From Arcuatula senhousia (Eukaryota > Mollusca > Bivalvia > Mytilida > Mytilidae): 64,000 bases of DNA. The position numbers were made by a program, and so were the translations under genes. This document shows, in pieces, positions 1 through 11,951 of the stretch. Location: positions 1 through 64,000 of the forward strand of contig CAXARO010001796.1 in assembly GCA_963971305.1 (NCBI GenBank). The letters run 5' to 3'. The notes beneath the pieces are model-generated. The model saw only the letters and a program-made list of their open reading frames with translations. It ran no database searches and was not told where the DNA came from. Within the stretch, counting starts at the first letter, position 1. Each line of letters begins with the position of its first letter.

Positions 1-253
1 CTATATTTTTAAGTTAAGTAATAAGGTGTATTGAGTTGTTTGTCAAAAGTCTTTAGTGCAATATTAAATAATAGATTGGTAGAGTTTATGCATGATAAAT
101 TCAACAACTCTCAGTTTGGATTTAGAAAAAACCATAGAACCACAGATAGTTTATCATTACAATCATTAATAAATAAATACCTACATAAAGATAAGAAAAA
201 ATTATACATATGCTTTGTCGATTTCCAAAAGGCCTTTGATTCTGTATGGAGAT

Positions 254-295
254 AAAAATGACAACAAAGTTCCAGACAATAAATTTCGCTACGCC
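254..295 (-). repeat. 40-bp fragment of the hammerhead-ribozyme repeat inside the RT relic
   Basis: The + strand run with acaaagttccagacaataaa followed by gctacgcct matches the start of both monomers at 34.75-35.37 kb. It sits between codons for FDSVW and LLYKLG of the RT, so it is an insertion. Read on the minus strand it starts AGGCGTAGC, the sequence just 3' of the hammerhead cleavage site in the 35.1-kb monomer. The exact right edge is ambiguous by one or two T residues. Confidence 0.7.
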
Positions 296-570
296 TTTTG
301 TATAAATTAGGGAACCTTGAAATAGGCAAACTTCTATTTCAAATTATAAAAAAGCAATTTGGAAATACTCTAAAATCCTTCAAACATAAAAGTTTTAACT
401 CAAAATTCTTCCAAACTTATATGGGGGTAAGACAATGAGATTCAATAAGTCCTACCCTCTTTAGTATTTTTATTAATGATATTGTTGAACTTTTTGTGCA
501 GGAAGAATGCTATCCTGCACAATTAGTCAATACAAAAATATGTAGTCTTCTCTTTGCAGATGATTTAATA

Positions 571-1766
571 ACAAGAGGCTCCCAGGAGCCTGAATCGCTC
601 ACCTGGTCTTTATGTCAAACCTATGAAGACTTTTGTATAGCTAAATGAGTTGAATGTTTATAAGCATGAAAAATCTTTTCTCTATTTGCAATTGCTTTAT
701 TTCTAAATAATCAAAAAAAAACCACTAAGGGGCTGTAACCCTTATAAGGGGTTATCAGACAACTTCAACCCTATGGAGACTTTTGTAGAGCTAAATGAGC
801 TGAACATTTAAGCAAGCAACAGCTTTTCTCTATTTACAATAGTTTTCATTCTTTTGGCCAAAAACACTATTTTTCGCCTTTAAGGGTTGTAACCCCTATA
901 AGGGGTCATCTGACAACTTTGACCTTATAGAGACTTTTGTAGAGCTAAATGAGCTGAACATTTAAGCAAGCAACAGCTTTTCTCTATCTACAATAGGTTT
1001 CATTCTATAGGCCAAAAACATGCAAAAACGCTATTTTTCACCTTTAAGGGGCTTTAACCCTTATAAAGGGTCATCTGACAACTTCCACCCCATGGAGACT
1101 TTTGTAGAGCTAAATGAGCTGAACATTTTAGCATGCAACAGCTTTTCTCTATCTGCAATAGTTTTCATTCTATAGGCCAAAAACAATGCAAAAACGCTAT
1201 TTTTCACCTTTAAGGGGCTGTAACCCCTATTAGGGATCATCTGACAACTTTGACCTTATGGAGACTTTTGTAGAGCTAAGTGAACTGAACATTTAAGCAA
1301 GCAACAGCTTTTCTCTATTTGCAATAGTTTTCATTCTATAGGCCAAAAACACTATTTTTTGCCTTTAAGGGGCTGTAACCCCTATAAGGGGTCATCTGAC
1401 AACTTTGACCCTATGGAGACTTTTGTAGAGCTAAATGAGCTGAACATTTAAGCAAGCAACAGCTTTTCTCTATTTACAATAGTTTTTATTCTAAAGGCCA
1501 AAAACATGCAAAAATGCTATTTTTCACCTTTAAGGGGCTGTAACTCCTATAAGGGATCATCTGACAACTTCGATCAAATGGAGACTTTTGTAGAACTTTT
1601 GATGCTGAAGCAGTAGCGTGGCATCAGATTTCATCTATCTCTTATTCTTTTTGATTTACAAGCCAAAAAAAGTAGTCTGACCCCCTGGTCTTTTTTTAGT
1701 AACGGTGGCCATGTTTTTTGACGGATCAAAAATCGAAACACAAGTTTGGTGCAGGACACCCTAAGG
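571..1766 (+). mobile_element. Family-A hairpin/tandem-repeat element, 3' end missing
   Basis: Starts with acaagaggctcccaggagcc and gaatcgctcacctgg, the head seen at 36204, 36364, 37841, 38763 and 41643. About six to seven tandem units of roughly 155-170 bp follow, each with a phrase like gagacttttgtagagcta and aaggggctgtaacccc. The end matches the 3' part of other copies (gccatgttttttgacg) but stops before the GAC-rich tract and the closing hairpin. It has no coding capacity and interrupts the LINE RT directly after the FADD box. Confidence 0.8.
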
Positions 1767-2294
1767 ATCATTCATATGCAAAATAATCTGAACAATTTAT
1801 CCAAATATTGTGATATGAGGCAATTAACAGTTAATGAAAAGAAGACAAAAACAATGATTTTAGAAAACCGCCAAACATTAGGAAGACAAAATATAACCTT
1901 TAAAAAGAAACCACTAGATATTGTTGTAAACAATTATAAATTTTTAGGATGCACAATTTCAAAAAAATGGCAGTTTAATACCATGTTTATCAGATCTTGT
2001 GAATAAAGCAAAGTGTTATATAGTATTTTTTTCTCTCCATTATTTGTTGTATATATACATTGTACATGTGAACATTTGTCTTCTTCGTTTTTATCTTTGT
2101 CCGGTGTACAATCACACATATTTCTATTCATCACGTCGAGGGAAGTGTTTCGAGAATTAAATAAACAATTAAAAGATTTAAGTTGTTCCAGTGCAAAACT
2201 GATGAAATTAGGAAATTTGGCATATACAGATTTAAAGAATACTCCAAAAAATATAGTAAACATAATTACTGGTAATCCAGACATTTCTGTTTGT

Positions 2295-2560
2295 TAGTTT
2301 TAAGTCCAGTCAACAAATTTCAGTCATGAGCAGGAAAAGAACTAATTAAAACAACAAATTGAATTGTATAGACCCACCAAAGGAACAGCACCCATAACAC
2401 AGACCCATGTATGTCATGCAAAAGGCCAATGTACGACCACAAACCAAACCACAAGACAGGCCAATGTATCCTCTGACAAAATCCCCTTCGCCCAAAAATA
2501 CAACGCACAATCTGGAACCCTTACCTGTATTGAGGTCATACTAGTTGGGACACTAACTTG
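2295..2560. repeat. Dispersed repeat shared with 11377-11745
   Basis: Long shared stretches with the second copy, such as aacagcacccataacacaga, ggccaatgtacgacca and ggtcatactagtt, in the same orientation. No ORF of family type and no clear terminal repeats. Class unknown. Confidence 0.7.
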
Positions 2561-2630
2561 TGTGGGACACAGCCAACCCTTACCCAATCTACCCTTATTT
2601 GTCGGAAATACAATGCTGATAGAGCCATAG

Positions 2631-3122
2631 AGTGAGTGAGTGAGTGAGTTGGTGTTTTACGCCCGTGCAACACTATATAGGTTATTAACAGGCGATGAAC
2701 ATGAAAATGATGATACAATGAACATGAAATGATGATGATATATGAAATATGGGATGGGGTGGGAAACACAGGGACGGTAAATTTTGAAGAACCACAGGAA
2801 AAAGGGAGAAGTGGGTAGGGGCGGAAAATTTAGCCTATGTGGTGCACTGCTTGGCGGTCCACAAAGGGGTCTTTTACGTGCATGAAGCGTGGCATTCTGC
2901 ACACACGTTGGCCCACTATGGTCGGCGGTCAGGGTTTCCGTATTATAGACCTGACAACCCCCGCGGACGAGGGCTACCCTATTCAGCCACCTAGGGTACA
3001 CACTTGGTCGCTCTGTGGGCTGAGCACTGACCCGACGTCAGAATCCCAAGACCCTTAGTCGCCTTTTACGACAAGCTAGGCTCTGCTGCGGGCCTATTCG
3101 CCACCCGGGCCCCGCACGGGAC
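2631..3122 (-). mobile_element. SINE-1, full length, with 12-bp TSD
   Basis: Element read on the minus strand: head CCCGTGCGGGGCCCGGG, body of about 490 bp, and 3' end with (ACTC)n. TSD atagagccatag at 2619-2630 and 3123-3134. The tetranucleotide tail and long TSD indicate target-primed reverse transcription by a LINE. No tRNA-like A or B box was evident to me. Head and tail resemble the LINE at 18558-26478. Confidence 0.9.
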
Positions 3123-3310
3123 ATAGAGCCATAGAAACATTATTCCAATAATGAAGAAAGCTATTTTACCAATTCTGATGAAAAACTGATTTCGGTTTTA
3201 GATCAAATTGACTGACAAAACTAAAGCAAAATTATCTGAAATTAACTGTACCATTGTTTTTGTCCCTGTAACAACCATGAGCATGGTCAATTGGAATGAA
3301 CATCGTTTTA

Positions 3311-3408
3311 GCATTGGCAGAACTTCAGTTTTAAAACACAAATTAGATTATAGCAACATGCATTGGCAGAACTTCAGTTTTAAAACACAAATTAGATTAT
3401 AGCAACAT
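3311..3408. repeat. Perfect 49-bp tandem duplication
   Basis: The unit beginning gcattggcagaacttc occurs twice in direct succession without visible mismatch (3311-3359 and 3360-3408). Probably a recent slippage or repair duplication in non-coding DNA. Confidence 0.9.
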
Positions 3409-3953
3409 GCAATTTAAATTAAATGAAACAATAACCAAAATGAATTATTATATTATCAAACTTAACTTGGAAAGTCACGTAGTCACTCCACATTTCCACA
3501 TGCATGTTCATAGAACTAATTCATCAAATAGAACTCGATATTTTCACTCTAAAAAAGAAAATAGAGTTCATCCTTCAGAAAAACTTGCTAACACCTGGCT
3601 TAAAACAAATGGTCAAAATTATGACCAAAACTGTTTACCTAATGTGGTGGTATCTGACTTTTGCGTTGATTGTTTACATTTTGATTTTTTTCCTAAATTC
3701 ATGGTATATTTTTTAAACATATGCGTCTACACAATTTATTTAATATATGTTATCAGATTTTATTGAGTTGTCATGAGCAACATGTAAAAAAATTTTGTTC
3801 TCTCAAAATTTGTTTAAAATTAAAGTCTTTCAAGTTAGACATATGCGATGCTGAAAAGTATGCTTCAATTTTATATAACGCTAAAAGGCATGCTAAAATT
3901 TAATTTAGAAAACGATATGGTATGGTAAATTTCTCTTGCAACTATATTTTAAA
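3409..3953. other. AT-rich stretch, no supported gene
   Basis: Short open frames here are AT-rich, low in complexity and show no family motif. I see no repeat boundaries. Confidence 0.5.
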
Positions 3954-4190
3954 AGGCGATGAACATGAAAAAGGTGATAAAATGAACATGAAATGACAAT
4001 GATAAGTGAAATATGGGATGGGATGGGAAACAAAGGAACAGTAAATATATCCTTTGCCCAAAACTAGAAGTTTTAACCTAGGTCAAGGACTTTTTACTGC
4101 GAAAATATGGTCCACATAGGTTAAAACATACTTTACCGACAAGCTTAGCGCTGCTGCGGGCCTATTCGCCTCCCGGGTCCCGCACGGAAT
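3954..4190 (-). repeat. Chimeric SINE fragment: SINE-1 tail half joined to SINE-2-like head
   Basis: 3954-4046 matches the SINE-1 3' half (ggcgatgaacatg, gggaaacaaagg). 4137-4190 matches the SINE-2 head (aagcttagcgctgctgcggg). About 90 bp between them matches neither, so this is an old rearranged copy. Confidence 0.6.
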
Positions 4191-4199
4191 TGAATTGTC

Positions 4200-4675
4200 A
4201 AGAGTACGGAATATTGTCCCAAATTAGCCAATATCAAGTAACAGAATCTGTCAATAACAGATTATGTTTTATTACGTTATAAAAGAAATTAAGTAAGAAC
4301 TATCAAGAGGATGAGAGGGTTAAACATATGGTCTTTAGGTAAGGGTAAATCCCTTCCGGATTTGTACATAAAAAAAATTATGTAACATTGTTCCTCTTTG
4401 ATAGCAAAATGGTGAAAATTAAGATAATAAAATTTTGACAATTATTATGTAAAGATTGATAAATGTTTGTCCAATAAGAAAAAGGGCGTGTTTCGTAATA
4501 AGGGTTTCAATACTTCTGATTGGTCAAGGTTAAATGGCTAGAGGGTTTGCGCGTGATGGAATTAGAAGTTTTCGTGGTAATTTTACTTTACCGGTATTGA
4601 CATGCGCTCTTAAGATTTTAAAGAATAAACGTGTAACCTTGACTTGTAATTTTTAGATATACTAGACCAGAAAAA
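4200..4675. other. Non-coding stretch, nothing recognised
   Basis: AT-rich sequence between SINE copies. No ORF with family motifs and no terminal repeats were seen. Confidence 0.5.
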
Positions 4676-4688
4676 ACAGTATCAAAAG

Positions 4689-5176
4689 TGAGTGAGTGAG
4701 TTGGTGTTTTACGCCCGTGCAACGCTATATAGGTTATTTACAGGCGATGAACATGAAAAGGATGATAAAATGAACATGAAATGATGATGATAAATGAAAT
4801 ATGGAGATGGGGTGGGAAACAAAGGACCGGTAAATTTTGAAGAACCACAGGAAAAAGGGGAGAGGTGGGTAGGGGCGGAAAATTTAGCCTATGTGGTGCA
4901 CTACTGGGCGGTCCACAAAGGGGTCTTTTACGTGCATGAAGCGTGGCACTCTCCACACACGTTGGCCCACTATGGTCGGCGGTCAGGGTTTCCGTATTAT
5001 AGACCTGACAACCCCCGCGGACGAGGGCTACCCTATTCAGCCACCTAGGGTACACACTTGGTCGCTCTGTGGGCTGAGCACTGACCCGACGTCAGAATCC
5101 CAAGACCCTTAGTCGCCTCTTACGACAAGCTAGGCTCTGCTGCGGGCCTATTCGCCACCCGGGCCCCGCACGGGAC
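4689..5176 (-). mobile_element. SINE-1, full length, with 13-bp TSD
   Basis: Same structure as the 2631 copy. TSD acagtatcaaaag at 4676-4688 and 5177-5189. Little divergence from the 7539 copy, so probably young. Confidence 0.9.
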
Positions 5177-5229
5177 ACAGTATCAAAAGAAAACACTACA
5201 AAGGTGACAAAAAACTACATCCCACAAAC

Positions 5230-5512
5230 CAGCACGACACCTGCAGCAGGGTTCTTTAACATGCGAGGAACGTGGCATTTTCCCCAACACGTTGCATCAC
5301 TATGGTTTGCAGTGTGGATTTTAGCATTATAGACTGAAGAACTCGGCATTAATTGTGATAGGGCTGTCCATTCAACCACCTGAGGGTCACATCCCACTTT
5401 GTGGACAAACCGGTCTGATCCGATTTCCAGTTTATGAGCGCTATTTCGTGGTTTTTTCCGACAAGCTTAGCGCTGCTGCAGGGCTATTCACCACCCCGGA
5501 ACTTTCACGGGT
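5230..5512 (-). repeat. SINE-2, 3'-truncated and diverged
   Basis: Matches the SINE-2 head half on the minus strand (aacatgcgaggaacgtg, aagcttagcgctgctgc). The AACT-tail half is absent. No TSD seen. Confidence 0.65.
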
Positions 5513-5539
5513 GATGTTTAATGTTAAACTTTAACGTTT

Positions 5540-5610
5540 CTCGGTGTTTAACGCCCGTGCAACGCTATATAGGTTATTTACTGGCAATGAACATGAAAAG
5601 GATGATAAAA
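5540..5610 (-). repeat. SINE-1 tail fragment
   Basis: Carries only the last ~70 bp of SINE-1 on the minus strand (acgcccgtgcaacgc to gatgataaaa) and abuts the next SINE-1 at its ACTC tail. Confidence 0.65.
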
Positions 5611-6600
5611 TGAGTGAGTGAGTGAGTGAGTTGGTGTTTTACGCCCGTGCAACGCTATATAGGTTATTTACAGGCGATGAACATGAAAAGGATGATAAAA
5701 TGAACATGAAATGATGATGATAAATGAAATGTGGGAAAGATAGTTAGTTAGTTATTGTTTTACTCCCAAGCAGCACGATTTCGGCTATATCCGGGAGATG
5801 GACATGAAAGTGATGATACAATGAACATGAAATGAAGATGAAGTGGAGGAAATGGGAACTCAAGGCCAATCGGGAAGGAGAGTTTTGACTGCCACTGGAA
5901 AAAGGAGTGATGGATAGGGACGGGAAATTTATCCTCCTGAATGGGGATCCTACGGGTCCTACTCTTACCGAGACCTGCAGCAGGATTCTTTAACGTGCGA
6001 GGAACGTGACATTTTTCCCAGCACGGTGCACCACTATGGTTTGCGGTCAGGTTTTCCGCATTATCACCCGACGACCCCGCATCTCTCGATGTCAGGGCTG
6101 CCCCATTGAGCCAACTGGGGCACACATCTCAGTCGCTTTGTGGGCAAAGCGGCCTGACCCGATGTCAGGTTTCTGAGCGCTCTTTAGTGGACTTTTACCG
6201 ACAAGCTTAGCGCTACTGTGGGCCTATTCGCCACCCGGAACCCGCTCGGGTAAGAAAGGACCGGTAAATTTTGAAGAACCACAGGAAAAGGGGAGAAGTG
6301 GGTAAGGACGGAAAATTCAGCCTATGTGGTGCACTTTTTGACGGGCCAAAAAGGGGTCTTTAACGTGCATGGAGCGTGGCACTCTTCACACGCGTTGGCC
6401 CACTATGGTCGGCGGTCACCGTATTTTAGACCTAACAACCCCCGTGAACGAGAGCTACCCTATTCTGCCACCTAGGGTACACACTTGGTCGCTCTGTGGG
6501 CTGAGCACTGACCCGACGTCAGACTAAGGCCCTTAGTCGCCTCTTATGACAAGCTAGGCTCTGCTGCGGGCCTATTCGCCACCCAAGCCCCGCACGGGAC
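5611..6600 (-). mobile_element. SINE-1 split by a nested SINE-2
   Basis: SINE-1 tail half is at 5611-5740 and head half at 6252-6600. The join falls in gggaaa..aaaggaccgg of the consensus. The inner element is 5741-6251 with a short repeat AAGA on both sides. The head ends ccccgcacgggac at 6600. Confidence 0.75.
5741..6251 (-). mobile_element. SINE-2 nested in SINE-1
   Basis: Read on the minus strand: degenerate head (CCGAGCGGG in place of CCGTGCGGG), SINE-2 body, then the tail ending (AACT)n, seen on + as tagttagttagttattg at its left edge. Nesting shows SINE-2 was active after this SINE-1 copy had inserted. Confidence 0.75.
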
Positions 6601-6651
6601 CACTCATGTTACGACTTAAGTTCGCGTTATTGATTTCCGTTTGGTTAATTT

Positions 6652-7166
6652 TGTTAGTTAGTTGGTTAGTTATTGCTTTACATCCAAGCAGCACGATTTC
6701 GGCTATATCCGGGAGATGAACATGAAAGTGGTGATACAATGAACATAAAATGATGATTAAGTGGAGGAAATGGGGACACAAGGCCAAATGGGTAGGAGAG
6801 TTTTGACTATCACTGGAAAAAGGAGTGATGGGTTGGGACGGGAAATTTAGCCTCCCGCATGGGGATCCTACGGGTCCTACTCTTACCGAGACCTGAAGCA
6901 GGGTTCTTTCACATGCGAGGAACGTGACATTTTTCCCAACAAGGTGCACCACTATGGTTTGCGGTCAAGTTTTCCGCATTATCGCCTGACGACCAATCTC
7001 TCGATGTCAGGGCTGCCCTATTCAACCAGCTGGGGCACACATCCCAGTCGCTTTGTGGGCAAAGCGGCCTGACCCGATGACAGGATTCTGAGCGCACTTT
7101 AGTGGACTTTTACCGACCAGCTTAATGCTGCTGCAGGCCTATGCGCCACCCAGAACCCACACGGGG
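6652..7166 (-). mobile_element. SINE-2, diverged full-length copy
   Basis: Tail on + as gttagttagttggttagtta, body with aacatgcgaggaacgtgaca, head ending cacccagaacccacacgggg. Several small deletions relative to the 34240 copy. No convincing TSD. Confidence 0.75.
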
Positions 7167-7175
7167 TTAACGGTG

Positions 7176-8420
7176 ACCCTATGTTTTTCAAACAATTTCG
7201 AAGAGCTTTAGAAAAGGCACTTTCCTCCAGATTTTGAGCTGATTCTAAAGTAGGAAATGCCCCCTCCTTAACGTTTCTCTTTATATATTTAATATAAAAA
7301 ATATTGTGCACCTTTGCTTGCTGATTTGTTTCTTCATATATATGAAGCAGACTTCATACAATCTCTTCTAGACAAAAAAATCGTAAACTAGCTCTCTCTT
7401 TTAACCTCACTTTCCGATATATTATGGATGTCATTTCACTGAACAATTCTCGATTTGGTGACTTTCACCATCTCATATATCCCAAGGAACTTGAGATAAA
7501 GGACACAACGGATTCTAGGAAGTCTACTTCATACTAAGAGTGAGTGAGTGAGTTGGTGTTTTACGCCCGTGCAACGCTATATAGGTTATTTACAGGCGAT
7601 GAACATGAAAAGGGTGATAAAATGAACATGAAATGGTGATGATAAATGAAATATGGAGATGGGGTGGGAAACAAAGGACCGGTAAATTTTAAAGAACCAC
7701 AGGAAAAAGGGGAGAGGTGGGTAGGGGCGAAATTTAGCCTATGTGGTGCACTACTGGGCGGTCCACAAAGGGGTCTTTTACGTGCATGAAGCGTGGCACT
7801 CTCCACACACGTTGGCCCACTATGGTCGGCGGTCAGGGTTTCCGTATTATAGACCTGACAACCCCCGCGGACGAGGGCTACCCTATTCAGCCACCTAGGG
7901 TACACACTTGGTCGCTCTGTGGGCTGAGCACTGACCCGACGTCAGAATCCCAAGACCCTTAGTCGCCTCTTACGACAAGCTAGGCTCTGCTGCGGGCCTA
8001 TTCGCCACCCGGGCCCCGCACGGGACCTTCATACTAAGATCTTCATTCCGAAATAGACTCTCAAAAACAGCTTATGGAGTTTACGTATCAAAATTGAGTG
8101 GTGCCTCTTTGCCTCTTTTATTGAAACTTTGCTATTTTTAGAAAGCTGCTAAATTAAAAGCTCTAAAATAAAGCAGGGGTGGACAAGGGGGCTCTCTTCC
8201 TCCGCTCCCCGTCCCTTTCATCCCAGCTCTCCGCTATCTCAACCCCGGTACCCCCGTCCCCTTTGTCCAGCCCTGTATCCCGCTCCCCGCCCCAACATAA
8301 AGGTGACCCACTCTTTTTATTTGATATTTTTGTCTATGTATTAAGGTCTATCAATATGTCAATAAAATTATTAAAATCTATTGTAGAACTCTTATAGTCC
8401 CGAGACACCTTGAAACGAAA
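7176..8420. repeat. Dispersed repeat, split by a SINE-1; relative at 46341-46640
   Basis: 7183-7290 (aagagctttagaaaagg, gctgattctaaagtagg) and 8095-8410 (ttgaaactttgctattt, aaggtctatcaatatgtc) both match the AT-rich 46.3-46.65 kb copy in the same order. A SINE-1 lies between them at 7539-8026. No coding capacity recognised. Confidence 0.65.
7539..8026 (-). mobile_element. SINE-1, full length, with 12-bp TSD
   Basis: TSD cttcatactaag at 7527-7538 and 8027-8038. Head, body and ACTC tail are all intact. Confidence 0.9.
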
Positions 8421-8449
8421 CAAAATTTAATTCACTGAATAAAGACGGG

Positions 8450-8640
8450 TACCCCTTCAGGTCGCAAAGTCGCTTTTAAAAGGGGCCTGAGGTCGCAAGG
8501 TCGCTTTTAAAAGGCATATTTTGGCGGAGGTAGCAGGTCTTTTTTTGGCATAGGTCGATTTTATGAAGTGAAGGTCGGAAGTCGCCCTTCAAAAGCCCTC
8601 AGGTCGCAGGTCCTTTTTAACCCTGCGGGAGCCACAAAGA
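8450..8640. repeat. Imperfect short tandem repeat with GGTCGCA units
   Basis: Phrases such as aggtcgcaaggtcgctttta recur about four to five times with decreasing fidelity. No ORF. Confidence 0.6.
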
Positions 8641-10313
8641 CGCTAAGGGGCCGACCATTTTACTTGAAAGGGGTGCTTGGCTATTTCCTATAAATAAAAT
8701 TTATAAAAAAAAAATATTGAAATATGATTTCTGCTATTAAAAAATGGTAATAGAAATAAAATTTAACAAATGCCGCCACGCATTCAAGAGCTCTGTGCAG
8801 ACTAAAAACAAATCTCTTCAATGGATATTATCCGTCCTTTTCTTGACTTTCCTAACCTTGTTTATTTTAATATATACTTTGTACACACAAATATACGTAA
8901 ATTTACGACTTACAAGATATAAGTATATTTCTGAAAATAACATCTTTCTTGATCTACTTGATCAAACTGGAATGCATGTTTAAAGACAAGATGTACTATA
9001 TTTATTTAATATGGAGTAGGCATTGCCTAAATGCGAGCATAGCTAAAAGAGACTACGTTTTGTTCTGTTTTATTTGTTATCTTTTCTTTTGTATATCATG
9101 TAATTTCCAATATTTCCATTTGCTTATTTTGGGGCGAGATTGTATGGGGCGATTAAGCTTCGAGACACGTTAGTTTCGTACGTGCATATAACCAGGACGA
9201 AACGAGCAGCTTATGTGTATTTATTAATTTAAGAATATTATTTTCTTGTAAAAAGCGCGATTTATTATTTTTTTAAGCATTATTTCTTTTCTTATAAATT
9301 ATTTTAACATTCACTCCGGTCCTGTAAAAATAATAACCCTTTCCGGACCATAAAAAATCTAAATCAGCATTAGCAAATTTCTCGCGGAAACAAATACCGT
9401 AGAGCTCTCCACTCGAGCGGGCACGAAGCTTGCGAGCTATGCTCGCTATTATAATTAATCAAAAGTATATTTGCCGTCATCTTATGATGAATGAGTAAGC
9501 GAGAGAAGAACCCCTGGGTTTCCAATGATGATTTGATTTTGAGGGGCCTGCATGAAATAACATAAAGTTCAGGATCAATTTGCTAGTGACGTACTATTAT
9601 TTAAAGTTCCCGCCTTCGTGCAGCACGATCATATTAGGGACATACGAAAACTGTATTTTTATACCGCACTTATACAATGTGCCGAGCAATCAATTGATCT
9701 TGTCATGCTTACACTTTGAATAAAATGGTCAATATTTGACTTATTTTTCTAGTCTATGTACGACTTAAACGACACATAGAAACAGAAAATAAAGTGTAGC
9801 AGCGCCTAGATATAGAAATCGCCGATCATTTTCCCTTCCAGTTTACAAGATTACTTTTGTTGTTTTCTCTATTCATTTTCTTTCCGTTCAAGTTGTCCCA
9901 TAAATAAAGCAGGAATTTCCCTTAAATAACATTCCATGAAACCGATTGTGAGTAGATTTAATAACACCAATAATGAAATAAACTTGCACGTGGAGGCCAA
10001 ATGACAGGGCATTGTTAATATTTGGCTATATTTGGGTGAACTGAAAAACGCAAAGAAAATGCCCCGGAAAACGGGTCGAGTGTACACGTAAAAAATACTA
10101 AAAGTTTATGCAAAAAATATTTATCAAGACACTGCTACGCCTTATTAAGTAATTGAATGCATAGTTTAGGCTCCATATAGACTGAAAAAAGACGTAAAAT
10201 ATCGGTCATTTTTTCCGATGTGTAAAGATGAACCTTACATGTGACATATTTCCAGATATATGTTTTACAAGTTCTCTAAATTTTGCAACACAAGCTCTAA
10301 TTACGCCATATCA
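8641..10313. other. AT-rich intergenic DNA, no supported gene
   Basis: Two short open frames (8744-8983 and 8949-9173) are hydrophobic and AT-driven without recognisable motifs, and I do not call them genes. Near 9490-9530 the phrase gagtaagcgagagaagaac recurs, slightly changed, in the palindrome at 11203-11276. Confidence 0.5.
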
Positions 10314-10339
10314 AAGGGGCTACATTATTACAGCTAGGT

Positions 10340-11110
10340 TTTTGTCTCGCCTGCGACGAATAGTCGCTGAAGGCGAGACATACGTATTACTTTCCGGCGA
10401 CGGCGGCATCGTAAACTTTTTTGTAAGACTTTTGTGGACAATGAAACGCTTGAAAATAATAATAGCTAGGCATCTGATATTTGGTATACAGACAGTTCAG
10501 GTTATGTTCTACGCACCTGTCACCATGCCATGTGACCCTGACCCCATTGTCACGCTCCATTGATTCTGTGAACTTTGGTCTTTTTTTTCAGGCCATAAAC
10601 TTTTTTGTAAGACTTTTGTGGACGATGATTTGCTGGAAAAGTATAATAGCTAGGCATCTGATATTGGGTATACAGACAGTTCAGGTTATGGTCTACACAA
10701 CCGTCAACATGCCGTGTGACCTTGACCCCTTTATCACGCTCCAGTGACTCTGTGAACTTAGATCTTTTTTTCGACCAAAAACCTTTTTTCAAGACATTTG
10801 TGGATGATGATTTTATGGAAAAGTGTAATAGCTAGCAGTTGTGATTATGGTCTACCAAACTGGCACCATGCCATTTGACCCTGGCCGCATTTTTACGCTC
10901 TAGTGACTCTGTGAACTTAGGTCTTTTCAGGCTGTAAACTTTTTTGTAAGACTTTTGTGGACTATGAATTGCTAGAAAAGTATAATAGCTAGGCATCTGA
11001 TATTGGGTTTACAGACACCATTGTGTTTTTATCAGGAAATAAAAGCTTAGGTAGTTGATTTAAGTGATGGTGCCGGCAGGCGAGACATATTTTAGTGGCC
11101 CCACTTGTTA
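10340..11110 (-). mobile_element. Family-B hairpin/tandem-repeat element
   Basis: On + it begins with the closing hairpin (tgtctcgcctgcgacg ... aggcgagaca, 10344-10380), then a short GGCGACGGCGGC tract. Four tandem units of about 175 bp follow (gtaagacttttgtgga, agctaggcatctgatat). It ends with the head ggtgccggcaggcgagacat near 11090. No coding capacity. Relatives are at 47440, 49322, 49541 and 55423. Confidence 0.85.
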
Positions 11111-11202
11111 CTAGTTTTATTGATAAAACCCTCTAATGTTCGCTTTAATCCACCTAATAAAAATATGTCCTAGGAGCTACATTATTGCAGCTAGGCTTCT
11201 AT

Positions 11203-11276
11203 CATCCTCGGAAACCCAGGGATTCTTCTTTCGGCTACTGAGTAAGCGTAAGAAGAACTCATGGGTTACCGAGGAT
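11203..11276. repeat. 74-bp palindrome
   Basis: Arms of about 28 nt: catcctcggaaacccagg on the left and gggttaccgaggatg on the right, with a few mismatches around a short loop. It could be a small foldback element. The flanking phrase gagctacattattgcagcta also occurs near 10314 and 16412. Confidence 0.65.
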
Positions 11277-11376
11277 GGTTTTTTATGAGCTCAAATCAAT
11301 GTCAATTCATCGGTCATATTAAATTGTATAAACATTAACCTCAAAAGCTGAACCGATAATTCTCGTTTGTTTGTTG

Positions 11377-11745
11377 TTTAATTTATGTCCAGTCAACAAT
11401 ATTTCAGTCATAATCAGGACAAGATCTAATTGAAACAACAAATTGAACTGTGTAGACCCACCCAGGAAACAGCACCCATAACACAGACCCATGTATTTCA
11501 TGCAAAAAAGGGCCAATGTACGACCAAAAACCAAAAGGAAAACGAACCAACTCACAAGACATGCCAATGTACCCTTAACGCACCATAGGTCAATGTACAC
11601 TGAAAGCGACGAAATCTCTCCCAAAAACTAAACACAATCTGGAACCCTTACCTATGGTGACCAAAAATGAAGAACTCTTACCTGAAATGAGGTCATACTA
11701 GTTAGAACACTTACCCGATTTCAAACAATCAACCCTTATCTTTTG
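11377..11745. repeat. Dispersed repeat, second copy of 2295-2560
   Basis: Longer than the first copy. It has internal insertions such as aaggaaaacgaaccaactca. Class unknown. Confidence 0.7.
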
Positions 11746-11797
11746 AAAATACAATGATGAATCCTGATTGGACCTACACACACTGAAAGAGAAACGT

Positions 11798-11870
11798 TGG
11801 GTTGGAAACAAAGGGACTGTAAATTTTGAAGACCACTGGAAAAGGGGAAAGATGGGTAGGGGCAGAAAAT
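11798..11870 (-). repeat. SINE-1 body fragment
   Basis: Matches the SINE-1 section gggaaacaaagg ... gtaaattttgaag on the minus strand. Both ends are lost. Confidence 0.55.
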
Positions 11871-11951
11871 TGTTACACTTTTAAAGACGGAGGTTAACAA
11901 GACCTTCAGTTAATTGTTCCAAATCATCACGAGAGTCCCTAACTTTAAGTA

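Larger units (their letters stand above)
1..2030 (+). pseudogene. Decayed LINE reverse transcriptase, interrupted twice
   Basis: RT of a non-LTR retrotransposon, a different lineage from the LINE at 18.6-26.5 kb. Bases 31-254 encode the fingers and start of the palm: GFRKNHRTTDS and then FVDFQKAFDSVW, which carries the first catalytic Asp. The frame resumes near 295 (LLYKLGNLEIGK), passes GVRQ followed by an in-frame stop near 437 and SPTLFSIFIND, and reaches LLFADDLI near 550-572, the FADD catalytic box. A family-A element then splits it. It resumes near 1765 with NNLNNLSKYCDMRQLTVNEKKTKT and ends FLGCTISK, where a frameshift at an A-run leads to NGSLIPCLSDLVNKAK in another frame before homology fades near 2030. 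Endonuclease and 5' parts lie outside the window or are lost. Clade not assigned. The element is dead: stop, frameshift and two insertions. Confidence 0.85.

Noticed and set aside
8744..9173. Two short hydrophobic open frames as genes
   Set aside because: AT-driven codons, no motif, no splice or start context that stands out.
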